Part shown: piece by piece, positions 56,780 to 64,000 of the stretch
Numbering within the stretch: the first letter of the stretch is position 1
Layout of the letters: the number at the start of each line of letters is the position of its first letter
Assembly (NCBI RefSeq): GCF_048820895.1
Contig: NZ_JBMERQ010000013.1
Span: 6,725 to 70,724, forward strand
DNA length: 64,000 nt
Origin: Cribrihabitans_A neustonicus
GTDB taxonomy: Bacteria; Pseudomonadota; Alphaproteobacteria; Rhodobacterales; Rhodobacteraceae
Direction of reading: 5' to 3'
Translations under genes and position numbers: made by a program
The notes under the pieces: model-generated
The model's input: only the letters and a program-made list of their open reading frames with translations
Databases searched by the model: none
What the model was told of the DNA's origin: nothing

Positions 56780-58018
56780 TCAGTTGTAAACGCGCTGGCG
56801 GACTTTCTCGAGCCGCTCCAGGATCTTGTCCATGCGCTCGGGCTTGACCATGAACTCCTGAAAACCCTCCATGCCCGCCTTGGCCATTTCGGCCGGCGCG
56901 TCACGGTCGAAGAACTGCGCAATTCCGCCTTCCGTCGAGGACAGCATCTCGTAGCCTGCCTGCAGGAACTTGTCGTCACCCACTTCGGAGTTCTTGTTGA
57001 TCGGCAGCTGGCCGAGCGTTTTGTTGATCTCGGTCTGCACCTCGGCGCGCGCGAGGTAGGCCAGGAACTTCTTGGCGTCAGCCTTGTTCTTGGCGTTGGC
57101 CGGGATGTGCATCGTGTCGGTCGGCGCCTCTTCGGCCATTGGCACTTCGGGGTTGATTTGCGGGAACTGGAAGAAGCCCAGCTGGTCATCGGTCAGCCCC
57201 GCTTCGCGCAGCGGTGCCACGGCGAAGTTGCCCATCACGTACATCGCCGCCTCGCCCTGCACCATTGGCGCCAGCGCCTCCTGCCAGGAATAGGCGGCGT
57301 GGTTATCGAGGAAGAAGCCTGCGTCGATCAGCTCCTTCCAGTTGCTGAAGGTCGCCTTCACCCGCTCGTCGGTCCAGGGCACCTCACCCTTGGTCAGCGC
57401 CATGTGAAAGTCATAGCCGTTGGTGCGCAGGTTCAGGTAGTCAAAGACGCCGCCTGCGGTCCACAGGTACTTGGTGCCGATGGTCACCGGAGTGATACCT
57501 GCCTCCTTCAGCTTGGCACCGGCCGCCTTGAACTCCTCCCAGTTCGCGGGGACCTCAATGCCGTGCTCCTCGAACAGGTCTTTCCGGTAGTAGACCCCCC
57601 ACTGATAGTAGGTGTAGGGCACGCCCCAGATCTTGCCATCGATGGTCATCGAGCCGAGCGCCGAGCCCAAGGTGTCCGACAAGCCATTTGCCTCCCAGAC
57701 GTCATCCACCGGCTCGAACAGCCCTGCATTCACATAGGGCAGCATCCGGTTGCCGGCATACCAGCTCGCCAGGTCCGGCGCGTCGGCGGTCAGGAAGTTG
57801 CGGATCGAGGTTTTGTAGCCTTCGTGGTCAAACAGGTTCCAAGTCACCTTCACGTCGGGATGCTCAGCCTCGAAACCGGCGATCAGCGCTTCAAAAGCCG
57901 CCTTGGGCGCGGGGTCGGACGTATCGGTATTGATCACCAGCTCGCCCGCAAAGGCCGCCGATGCGATGAGGGTCGACGCGGCCAGTGCCGCTGTCAGCTT
58001 ATTTGCTCTCCGGATCAT
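56780..58018 (-). CDS. Extracellular sugar-binding protein of a CUT1 ABC transporter
   Basis: The 412-residue precursor starts at ATG 58018 with a signal peptide (MIRRANKLTAALAASTLIASAAFA, cut before GELVI). The mature protein shows LIAGFEAEHPDVKVTW, DAPDLASWYAGNRMLPYVNAGLFEPV and VPYTYYQWGVYYRKDLFEEHG, typical of family 1 oligosaccharide-binding proteins. There is no lipobox. It probably captures galactosides in the periplasm, judged from the two galactosidases in the operon. It is the first gene of the eleven-gene minus-strand operon. Confidence 0.92.
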   Translation of the reverse strand: MIRRANKLTAALAASTLIASAAFAGELVINTDTSDPAPKAAFEALIAGFEAEHPDVKVTWNLFDHEGYKTSIRNFLTADAPDLASWYAGNRMLPYVNAGLFEPVDDVWEANGLSDTLGSALGSMTIDGKIWGVPYTYYQWGVYYRKDLFEEHGIEVPANWEEFKAAGAKLKEAGITPVTIGTKYLWTAGGVFDYLNLRTNGYDFHMALTKGEVPWTDERVKATFSNWKELIDAGFFLDNHAAYSWQEALAPMVQGEAAMYVMGNFAVAPLREAGLTDDQLGFFQFPQINPEVPMAEEAPTDTMHIPANAKNKADAKKFLAYLARAEVQTEINKTLGQLPINKNSEVGDDKFLQAGYEMLSSTEGGIAQFFDRDAPAEMAKAGMEGFQEFMVKPERMDKILERLEKVRQRVYN

Positions 58019-58058
58019 GTCTCTCCCTTTCTCCTCCAGACAGTTTCCCAAATTACTT

Positions 58059-58075
58059 GTTCCATATATTGGAAC
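58059..58075. promoter_or_regulatory. Palindromic operator candidate for the IclR regulator
   Basis: GTTCCA, five A/T bases (TATAT) and TGGAAC form a perfect dyad in the 153-base divergent spacer between the binding-protein operon and iclR. IclR-family regulators recognise similar short GC/A-T dyads. The site is 41 bases upstream of the binding-protein start codon and would control both directions. Confidence 0.6.
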
Positions 58076-58089
58076 TATTGTTTTAATTA

Positions 58090-58118
58090 TTGACACCATA
58101 GTTTCAGATTGTTATGGA
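58090..58118 (+). promoter_or_regulatory. Sigma70-type promoter for the IclR-type gene
   Basis: TTGACA (58090-58095) is spaced 17 bases from TATGGA (58113-58118). Both match vegetative promoter elements well. The regulator ATG follows at 58172. The operator dyad is just upstream of the -35 element. Confidence 0.5.
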
Positions 58119-58171
58119 GTCAATGGCTGCCTTCAGGAGCAGGTCCCCGAAATTCTCAGTGGCTCAGGACG

Positions 58172-58957
58172 ATGAACAAGCAGGCAGGCGCAGACGGTAC
58201 AGTCGGAAAGGCCATGGATATCCTCGATATCGTTGTGGCCTTCGGCCGCGCAGTGCGGTTTTCCGAAGTTCTTGAGGCCAGCCCGTACCCCAAAGCGACT
58301 CTGCACCGGATCCTGCAGACCCTCACCAGCCAGGGCATGCTGGCCTATGATACCGACCGCCAAGTCTATGTGCCCGGCATGCGGCTGGTGCGGATCGCGC
58401 GCCATGCCTGGGACCAGTCCTCACTTGCTCCGATGGCACGGCCCTTCTTGAGAACGCTTGCCGAGGACGTCGGCGAAACTGTGCATCTGGCTCAGATGGA
58501 AAACAGCCGCGTGGTGTTCATCGAGAAGGTGACGCCCGAACAGGGATTCCAAACCATGGCCCGCCCGGGCCGCCGATCCCCCGCACATTGCACGGGCGTC
58601 GGCAAGGTCATGCTGGCCTTCATGGACGAAGCCCGGCAGCGGGAGGCGCTGGAGCGGCAGCTATACCAAAGCTTCACCCCAGCAACCCACGCCGGCCCTG
58701 ACACCCTGCGCTCCGAACTGGAGCAGATCCGGGCCGCGGGCGTAGCTTTCGACCGCGAAGAACACGAACAGGGCATCATCAGCATCGCCGCGCCGATCCA
58801 CGGCAGCGCAGACCGGGTGATCGGGGCCATTTCCGTCGTCACCTCCGCGTTCCGCATGTCATTGGAGGATTTGGAAAAATTCCAGCCTGCGCTATTGCGG
58901 ACCGCGGCACAGATTGGGTCGGAAGCCGCGGTCTGGCCCTATCCGCTGGCGCAATAG
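58172..58957 (+). CDS. IclR-family transcriptional regulator
   Basis: The 261-residue regulator has an N-terminal winged helix-turn-helix (residues 10-70: GKAMDILDIVVAF, ATLHRILQTLTSQGMLAYD). A C-terminal effector domain follows (MENSRVVFIEKVTPEQGF, CTGVGKVMLAFM, IISIAAPIHG). ATG 58172 fits the family start. It is divergent from the galactoside operon and followed 28 bases later by the transporter ATPase gene. It probably represses or activates the locus in response to a galactoside or galactonate-type intermediate; the effector is unknown. Confidence 0.92.
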   Translation: MNKQAGADGTVGKAMDILDIVVAFGRAVRFSEVLEASPYPKATLHRILQTLTSQGMLAYDTDRQVYVPGMRLVRIARHAWDQSSLAPMARPFLRTLAEDVGETVHLAQMENSRVVFIEKVTPEQGFQTMARPGRRSPAHCTGVGKVMLAFMDEARQREALERQLYQSFTPATHAGPDTLRSELEQIRAAGVAFDREEHEQGIISIAAPIHGSADRVIGAISVVTSAFRMSLEDLEKFQPALLRTAAQIGSEAAVWPYPLAQ

Positions 58958-58985
58958 CCGCATCGGGAAACTTGGGAGGAAAACC

Positions 58986-60047
58986 ATGTCAGGTGTCGCA
59001 CTTCAACAGGCCGTCAAACGCTATGGCAATGCCCAGGTGATCCACGGCGTCGACCTGCAGATCGCGGATGGCGAGTTCTGCGTCTTCGTCGGCCCCTCGG
59101 GCTGCGGCAAGTCCACGCTCCTGCGGATGATCGCCGGGCTGGAGGAAACTTCGGACGGCGCCATCATGATCGGCGGGCGCGACGTCACGCGGGCCGACCC
59201 GGCCGAGCGCGGTGTGGCTATGGTATTCCAGACCTACGCGCTTTACCCGCATATGTCGGTCGAGGAGAACATGGGCTTCGGGCTCAAAATGAACGGTGTC
59301 GACAAGCGCACCATCAAGGCGAAAGTGTCCGAGGCCAGCCGCATCCTCAAGCTGGACGACTACCTCTCCCGCAAGCCCAAGGCGCTCTCCGGCGGCCAGC
59401 GCCAGCGTGTCGCCATCGGCCGCGCCATCGTGCGTGGCCCCGAAGTGTTTCTGTTCGACGAGCCGCTTTCCAACCTCGACGCCGAGCTGCGCGTCGACAT
59501 GCGCGTTGAGATCGCGCGGCTGCACAAAGAAATCGGCGCCACGATGATCTACGTCACCCACGACCAGGTCGAGGCGATGACGCTTGCCGACAAGATCGTG
59601 GTGCTGCGCGCGGGCCACATCGAGCAGGTCGGCACGCCAATGCACCTTTACCAGGACCCTGACAACAAGTTCGTAGCAGGCTTCATCGGCTCTCCGAGCA
59701 TGAACTTCATGACGGGAAAGGCTGCCGGCGGCCGGGTCGTCGTGCCAGCGCTGGACAACATTGCGATCCCCGCCCCGGTTACCCTGCCCGGCGACGGCGG
59801 CGGTGTCATCGTCGGCTTGCGCCCCCAGCACCTCGCGGTCCGCGAAGCCCCCTCGCCGGTGACGGTCGACATCCGCGAGAGCCTCGGCGGCGTGGCCTAC
59901 GATTACCTCAACACTCCCACGGGCGAGCGTATTGTGGTCGAGACAAAGGGCGACGAGGCGATCCCGGAAGGCAGCAGCGTCCTGGTCGATTTCGACCCGG
60001 CCAGCGCGATGTTCTTCGACGCCAAAACGGAACTCCGCCTGCGCTGA
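58986..60047 (+). CDS. CUT1 sugar ABC transporter ATPase (MalK/UgpC type)
   Basis: The 353-residue ATPase has Walker A GPSGCGKST (near 38), Q-loop FQTYALYPHMS, signature LSGGQRQRVAIGRA, Walker B VFLFDEPLSNLD and the switch histidine VTHDQ. A C-terminal TOBE/OB regulatory domain begins near residue 240. It completes the importer whose binding protein and permeases are on the opposite strand. GGAGGAAAACC precedes ATG 58986. It forms a short operon with the IclR gene. Confidence 0.93.
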   Translation: MSGVALQQAVKRYGNAQVIHGVDLQIADGEFCVFVGPSGCGKSTLLRMIAGLEETSDGAIMIGGRDVTRADPAERGVAMVFQTYALYPHMSVEENMGFGLKMNGVDKRTIKAKVSEASRILKLDDYLSRKPKALSGGQRQRVAIGRAIVRGPEVFLFDEPLSNLDAELRVDMRVEIARLHKEIGATMIYVTHDQVEAMTLADKIVVLRAGHIEQVGTPMHLYQDPDNKFVAGFIGSPSMNFMTGKAAGGRVVVPALDNIAIPAPVTLPGDGGGVIVGLRPQHLAVREAPSPVTVDIRESLGGVAYDYLNTPTGERIVVETKGDEAIPEGSSVLVDFDPASAMFFDAKTELRLR

Positions 60048-60095
60048 CAGGAACCCGCGGGAACAAGCAAGCCGCATCAGCCAGGAAGCTTGTCA

Positions 60096-60119
60096 CAGAC
60101 TTGGGCCGCCCCAAGTCTG
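60096..60119. terminator. Inverted repeat between the ATPase gene and the broken monooxygenase gene
   Basis: CAGACTTGGG (60096-60105) and CCCAAGTCTG (60110-60119) are perfect 10-bp arms around CCGC, between converging genes. No clear T-run follows on either strand, so it is a moderate terminator candidate. Confidence 0.45.
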
Positions 60120-60158
60120 CGTTGTTGCAGCTTGAACCTCGAGCCAAAACGGACAGGA

Positions 60159-60946
60159 CTACGTAGTCCGCGGCTTCGAAAATGCGCCGCGTGCCGCGGG
60201 GGGGAATGGCCTCGGCTCTGAACAAGCCATGCAGCGGCCTGGCCAGTCGAAACCCCGGAATGCGTCCACTACCCGGGTGCGGATCGTGCCGTCCCCCGTT
60301 GCTTCCAGCGCGTGGGCCAGAATGCGCGGATGCACCAGGGCTTCGCGGGAGGCCCGAAACCGGGTGCCGATCACCGCCCCATCCGCCCCCCAGCATCAGG
60401 GCCGCTGCAAGTCCGCGCCCGTCCGTAATGCCTCCTGCGGCACAGAGCAGCGATTTGCTGTTCTGGCGCGCAATCTCGTCCGCGATCTCGGGAACCAGGG
60501 CAAAAGTGCCGCGCGCCTCGCCATGGCCGCCGGCATCCGCACCCTGCGCAACAATGATGTCTGCACCGCAGTCCAGCGCCTGCCACGCATCGCGCAGGGT
60601 CTGGACCTGGCAGATCAGCGGCACGCCGGTGTCCCCGGATCGCAGGCGCAAATGGCGCCGGGTTGCCAAAGGACAGGAAAACTGCCGCCGGATCATGCGC
60701 CAGCACCTGGTCAAGCAGCTGCGGCTGCTCCGCCAGCTTCCAGGTGATCAGCATGCAGCCCACGCGGGCACCCGCAGCGATGCCGAAATGCTGGCTGATC
60801 CACTCAGTATCGCCATAGGCGCCCCCGATCACGCCCAGCCCGCCGGCATTTGAGACAGCGCTGGCCAGCGCTCCGCCTGCGGCAAAGGCCATCGGCGCCT
60901 GGATCACCGGGCAGGTGATCCCCAGCGCCTCTGTCGACCGCGTCAT
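60159..60946 (-). pseudogene. Nitronate monooxygenase-like gene, two frameshifts
   Basis: From ATG 60946 the frame encodes MTRSTEALGITCPVIQAPMA onward, typical of the FMN-dependent NMO/2-nitropropane dioxygenase family. Near 60635 the protein continues only in the next frame (DTGVPLICQVQTLRDAW, GADIIVAQGADAGGHGEARG). At a run of six C (60386-60391) a second shift occurs, and the family sequence resumes as GAVIGTRFRASREALVHPRIL, ending at 60159. The C-terminus is also short. Each shift on its own could be a homopolymer error, but three broken neighbours favour real decay. Its start overlaps the NTF2-like gene stop. Confidence 0.8.
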
Positions 60947-61275
60947 CCTTGCGCCTGTTTCCGGTACTCCCGCACCGGCAGGCCGCCGACGCCCCAATCG
61001 CCATCCGGGCGCTGACGGGCCAGCCGGTCGCTGGCAAAAGCAATTTTCAGGATCTCATCCTCGCGCGGGTCACCGCGTTTGGAGGGCGGCTCCCGCCTGT
61101 CCACACGGCTCATGTAGGGCTCAGGATCCAGATACAGTTCGTCGCCTTCGGTGGCGCTGACATAGGCCAGCTGCGGCTGAAAGACTTCGCGCAGTATGGC
61201 GCTGTCGGCTTGATGGAAACCCTAGAAATAGGCCTCTATCAGTTCGCCGACGACTTTGTGATCGGCGGGAGTCAT
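60943..61275 (-). pseudogene. NTF2-like (lumazine-binding/SnoaL-type) gene with in-frame stop
   Basis: From ATG 61275 the frame gives MTPADHKVVGELIEAYF, then TAG, then GFHQADSAILREVFQPQLAY, SATEGDELYLDPEPY and KRGDPREDEILKIAF, and ends at 60943. The pattern matches small NTF2-like proteins, with the usual YFxGxHxGD region broken by the stop. The last 30 residues look unlike the family, suggesting an internal deletion. The start overlaps the GST stop (TAATG) and the end overlaps the monooxygenase start. These overlaps show a former three-gene operon. Confidence 0.7.
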
Positions 61276-61889
61276 TAGATCAGCCCTTCGGCGCGCATCG
61301 CAGCCTGAGCCGACGGACGTTTGGCACCGCGGCTCACAAAGGCTGCCAGATTGGGCCAGCGGGCCAGGTCGATGCCGGTGAAATTCGCCCAGTTCGAGAC
61401 CGCGAACAGGTAGGCATCAGCCACCGAGAACTGACCTGCAACCAGCCACTCGCGGCCGTCCTCCAGTTGGGCCTCGATCAGGTCGAACTTGCGTGCAACG
61501 GCGGTGCGTGCCGAGTCTTTGCCGGCCTCGGACGTGCCGTGCGGAAAAGCGGGCCAAGAGCCTTGTGCAGCTCGGTCCCGATCCATTTGAGCTGTTCCTG
61601 CATCCGGGCGAGGGCCAATGTGCCAGCCGCCGACGCCAGACCTGCCTCCGGGCTGCTGTCCGCGATATACTGCAAAACAGCCGCCCCTTCGGTCAGAACG
61701 CTGCCGTCGTCCAGGCCCAGGGCCAGGGCCGGAACATAGCCTTTGGGGTTGATCGCGCGGTAATCCCCGCCGCTTTCGGTCCGGACCGCCGCGGTATCGA
61801 CAGCCTCGAGTTCAAACGGGCGGCCGGTTTCATGCAGGGCGATGTGGCTTGCCAGGGGGCAGGCGCCGGGTTTGCCGTAGAGTTTCATG
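61275..61889 (-). pseudogene. Glutathione S-transferase gene, one frameshift
   Basis: ATG 61889 follows AGGAGGCC. The N-terminal thioredoxin-like domain reads MKLYGKPGACPLASHIALHETG and GYVPALALGLDDGSVLTEGAAVLQYIAD. Near 61552-61556 one C appears missing (TTTTCCGCAC), moving the frame into an early end. The neighbouring frame continues the C-terminal helical domain: HGTSEAGKDSARTAVARKFDLIEAQL and VADAYLFAVSNWANFTGIDL, to the stop at 61275-61277. A single-base deletion explains it. The gene is first of the broken minus-strand trio and divergent from the broken LysR gene. Confidence 0.82.
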
Positions 61890-61996
61890 ATGGCCTCCTG
61901 TGTTGGTGATGCCCTCTGACTACCCTCCCCCATGATTGATGGATAATATTGTGTTATCAGCATTATGATTAGAAAAATCGTTCATTCTGGAAGCCG

Positions 61997-62871
61997 ATGA
62001 AACACGCCCAGCTCATTGCCTTGGATGCAATTGTCTCAACCGGCACCTTCCGCGGCGCGGCTGAGCGTCTTCACAAGTCGCAGTCGGCGATCAGCCACAC
62101 AATCCGCCAGCTGGAAGCATTATTGGAGCTGGAGCTGTTCAGCCGGGAGGCCTACCGCCCCGCGCTCACTCCGGCAGACGAAATTTTCTACCGCGAGGCA
62201 TCCCGGGTGCTGCGGCAGATGCAAGGGCTGCGGACCACCGCGGCCCGGCTGCGCGCCCGCGAAGAGCCGGAGCTAAACATTGCCGTAAGCGCTACAATGG
62301 ATCTTGACCCTTTGCTGCCCGCGCTTGCGGACACCGGGCGGCGCCACCCTGTCACCCACCTTCGGCTTCGGATGGAAATGATGGGCAGCCCGATCGCCCG
62401 GCTGATGGAGGGCAAGGCGGACATCGCGCTCGCTTCCCTCGACGGGACGAAGCTGAGGCAGAGCCGGTTGCGGAGGTAACGATCCGGCCGGTGGCCAGCC
62501 CCGGCTTGAACCTGCCCGCCGGTTCCCGCGCCTTGTCGGAATCCGAAATGCAAAGCTATGTGCAGGTAGTCGCCGCCGGCACGGGCGGCGCTGCGCATGA
62601 ACAAAGCGGCGATCTGCTTCCAGGCGGGCTGAAATGAACCGTTTCCGATCTCGCGGCCAAGAAAAAGGTGATCCTCGCCGGCCTGGGCTGGGGCGGCTTG
62701 CCTGACCATATGACGAAAGAGGAGCGCCAGTCCGGGGCTTTGCTTTCCCTGAACCTGGAAGGGTTCCCTCTTCGCCGGACCACGATCTTCAGGATGAGGC
62801 GCAGAGACCAGGCAATAGGCGTCGTTGCTGATGAGCTTTGGAACAAAATCGGGAGTGCCAAGACGTGCTAG
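61997..62871 (+). pseudogene. LysR-family regulator, frameshifted and with an internal stop
   Basis: The N-terminal winged helix-turn-helix is intact (ALDAIVSTGTFRGAAERLHKSQSAISHTIRQLE). The effector domain starts normally to ADIALASLDG, then about one G is missing near 62448-62450 and the frame ends at 62479. The next frame continues the domain (DEAEAEPVAEVTIRPVASPG, GDLLPGGLK). It meets TGA at 62635-62637, where tryptophan TGG is likely ancestral, and then runs on as TVSDLAAKKKVILAGLGWGGLPDHM to 62871. Two independent lesions make a true pseudogene likely. It was probably the regulator of the divergent GST operon. Confidence 0.85.
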
Positions 62872-63155
62872 GGCAGGAATTGTCTAGCCGGCTGATCCTC
62901 TGCAACTGCGTTGACACGCAAATAGGTTGAGGCAAACGACGTTTCGGAGAAGGCCAGCACTTTCCGGCGCAGACATAAGCGCTTGGTCAGGCTTGAGCTG
63001 CTACCGGCAAGCTGCATTAGCGAAGAGGCGTGAGCACGGTGTCGGCGGCTTGGGCTCGGACCAGACCTTCTCCGCAACCGCGACGCGGCGTGAAAATCCG
63101 GACCGCCAATGTCGGGTTGGCGCTGAGGCGGATCGAGGCGGGTGGGAGAAACATC

Positions 63156-63788
63156 ATGACCATCTCCAAATTGCCTGCCATTCGCGCCTGCCGTCCGGCC
63201 TGGAACAGGGGCCGCGTCGTCGGCCAGAAGCGTCCTCTCATGCCCAAGTATGCCTGGGCCATCCGAGTGCGCCTGGAGATCGCAAAGAACCATCGCCGCC
63301 TAGCATTTTTCAACCTCGCCATCGACAACGAGCAGCGCGGCAGGGACCTCGTGGCTCTGAAGATCGCCGACATATTTAGCTCCGGTCAGGTCAAGGAGCG
63401 GGCTTCAATCATTCAGAACAAGACCCAGCGGCCAGTTAGCTTCGAGATCGCAGAAGGTACGCGCAAGTCAACCCTGCGCTGGATGGAGGAGCCGCTCATG
63501 ATCGGCTCCGATTTCCTATAGCCGGGCCGGTTGCACGAACAGCTGCACATCTCGACGCACCAATACGCTCGTCTCGTGCGCGAATGAATGAAATCCATCG
63601 GGCTGAACCCGGCATCGTACGACACGCACTCGAAGCGCTGGACCAAAGCCGCGCACATCTACCGCAAGACCGGCAACCTGCAAGCGGTTCAGCCCTTGCA
63701 GGGCCGCACCAAGATGGACAGCACCGTACGAAATCTCGGCGTTGAACTGGAAGACGCCCGGGCCATAGCTGAGGCGGTCGAGACCTGA
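63156..63788 (+). pseudogene. Tyrosine recombinase (site-specific integrase), inactivated
   Basis: The frame from ATG 63156 matches a compact family of about 210-residue tyrosine recombinases common in Proteobacteria (RACRPAWNRGRVVGQKRPLMPK, WAIRVRLEIAKN, IDNEQRGRDLVALKIAD). It has stops at 63519-63521 (TAG) and 63585-63587 (TGA, likely from TGG), after which the same frame continues to 63788. The HxxR box is altered to HSKRWTK. The GHTK histidine is Arg (QGRTKMD), and the nucleophile tyrosine is Asn (TVRNLG). It could not act even if read through. Confidence 0.85.
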
Positions 63789-63933
63789 CCCAAACGGGCC
63801 GAACTGTATGGATGGCCCAGAGCTGCCTGTCTGCCTTTGCTTCGCGAGAGTCCGCTTACAGCCTATTCCGTTGAAAAAGCCTGTTCTTCGGCGGCTGTGA
63901 TGTAGCCTGTCGATAGGGCGTGCCGTGCGCCTG

Positions 63934-64000
63934 TCATGCCAGGCGGGCGTTTTGGGGTGGAGGGAGGAGCTTTGCGAGCTTTCTGAGGTTCTGGGCGGTG
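63934..64000 (-). CDS. C-terminal end of an IS1182-like transposase (partial)
   Basis: On the minus strand the frame entering from beyond the window reads TAQNLRKLAKLL, then PPPQNARLA, and stops at TGA 63934-63936. TAQNLRKLAKL is a characteristic C-terminus of IS1182/IS5-type DDE transposases in Rhodobacteraceae. The sequence TTCCGTTGAAAAAGCCTG (63867-63884) beyond the stop could be the terminal inverted repeat. The rest of the element is outside the window, so family and completeness are not certain. Confidence 0.55.
   Translation of the reverse strand, partial: TAQNLRKLAKLLPPPQNARLA

Noticed and set aside
53276..58093. Large plus-strand frames opposite the galactoside operon
   Set aside because: They overlap GH36, the permeases and the binding protein, which have clear family motifs. 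The antisense frames have none.
60156..60169. Perfect palindrome GGACTACGTAGTCC
   Set aside because: It lies at the end of the broken monooxygenase frame. It has no promoter context and no second copy, so chance is likely.

Overview
The window looks like the chromosome of a Rhodobacteraceae (Roseobacter-group) alphaproteobacterium. It is GC-rich and almost fully coding. It carries genes typical of that group: a DUF1489 protein, a hisS-hisZ-hisG operon, an adenosylcobalamin-dependent ribonucleotide reductase, monomeric NADP isocitrate dehydrogenase, a GcvT-fused dimethylglycine-dehydrogenase-type oxidoreductase and a PRC-barrel envelope protein. No rRNA, tRNA or CRISPR array was seen. The genus is not determined.

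Layout. (1) 1-3.5 kb is an A/T-richer accessory segment on the minus strand. It has a SIR2-type NAD-binding protein with an in-frame stop codon, and a two-gene unit of a Lon-like AAA ATPase plus a small CxxC protein that is frameshifted. (2) 3.8-17.5 kb holds conserved housekeeping genes: nrdJ (two DnaA boxes upstream), DUF1489, a DJ-1/PfpI protein, hisS-hisZ-hisG, a crotonase, slyX, an NTF2-like protein, an orphan glycosyltransferase-like gene and dnaE. (3) 17.8-27.3 kb is a purine locus on the plus strand. It joins xanthine dehydrogenase (xdhABC) to a BMP-family nucleoside/purine ABC transporter and ends at a clear terminator. (4) 27.4-42.4 kb holds mixed metabolism: an aldo/keto reductase, DAO oxidoreductase and DUF938 operon, a PRC-barrel protein, a VOC protein, the GcvT/DMGDH fusion, a D-lactate/glycolate-type flavoprotein, gamma-glutamyltransferase, a 2-hydroxyacid dehydrogenase, an SH3 protein and icd. 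A chemoreceptor follows. (5) 45-60 kb is a galactoside locus. An eleven-gene minus-strand operon encodes a sugar-binding protein, two permeases, GH36 alpha-galactosidase, IlvD/Edd dehydratase, an SDR, a KDGal kinase, a KDPGal aldolase, an SMP-30 lactonase, an aldose epimerase and GH42 beta-galactosidase. The divergent plus-strand genes encode an IclR regulator and the transporter ATPase. (6) 60.1-64 kb is a decaying segment. GST, NTF2-like, nitronate monooxygenase and LysR genes are each broken. A tyrosine recombinase has two stops and no catalytic tyrosine, and the window ends in an IS1182-like transposase.

How the genes work together. The galactoside locus reads as a complete De Ley-Doudoroff route. 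Galactosides are imported intact and cut in the cytoplasm by GH36 and GH42. Galactose is then oxidised, delactonised, dehydrated, phosphorylated and cleaved to pyruvate and glyceraldehyde 3-phosphate. The purine locus couples uptake of purines to oxidation of hypoxanthine/xanthine to urate.

The most unusual points are the clustered gene decay at both ends, the AAA/CxxC pair as a candidate uncharacterised module, the replaced catalytic lysine in the galactose-locus SDR, DnaA boxes ahead of a B12-dependent reductase, and a repeated 19-nt intergenic motif.
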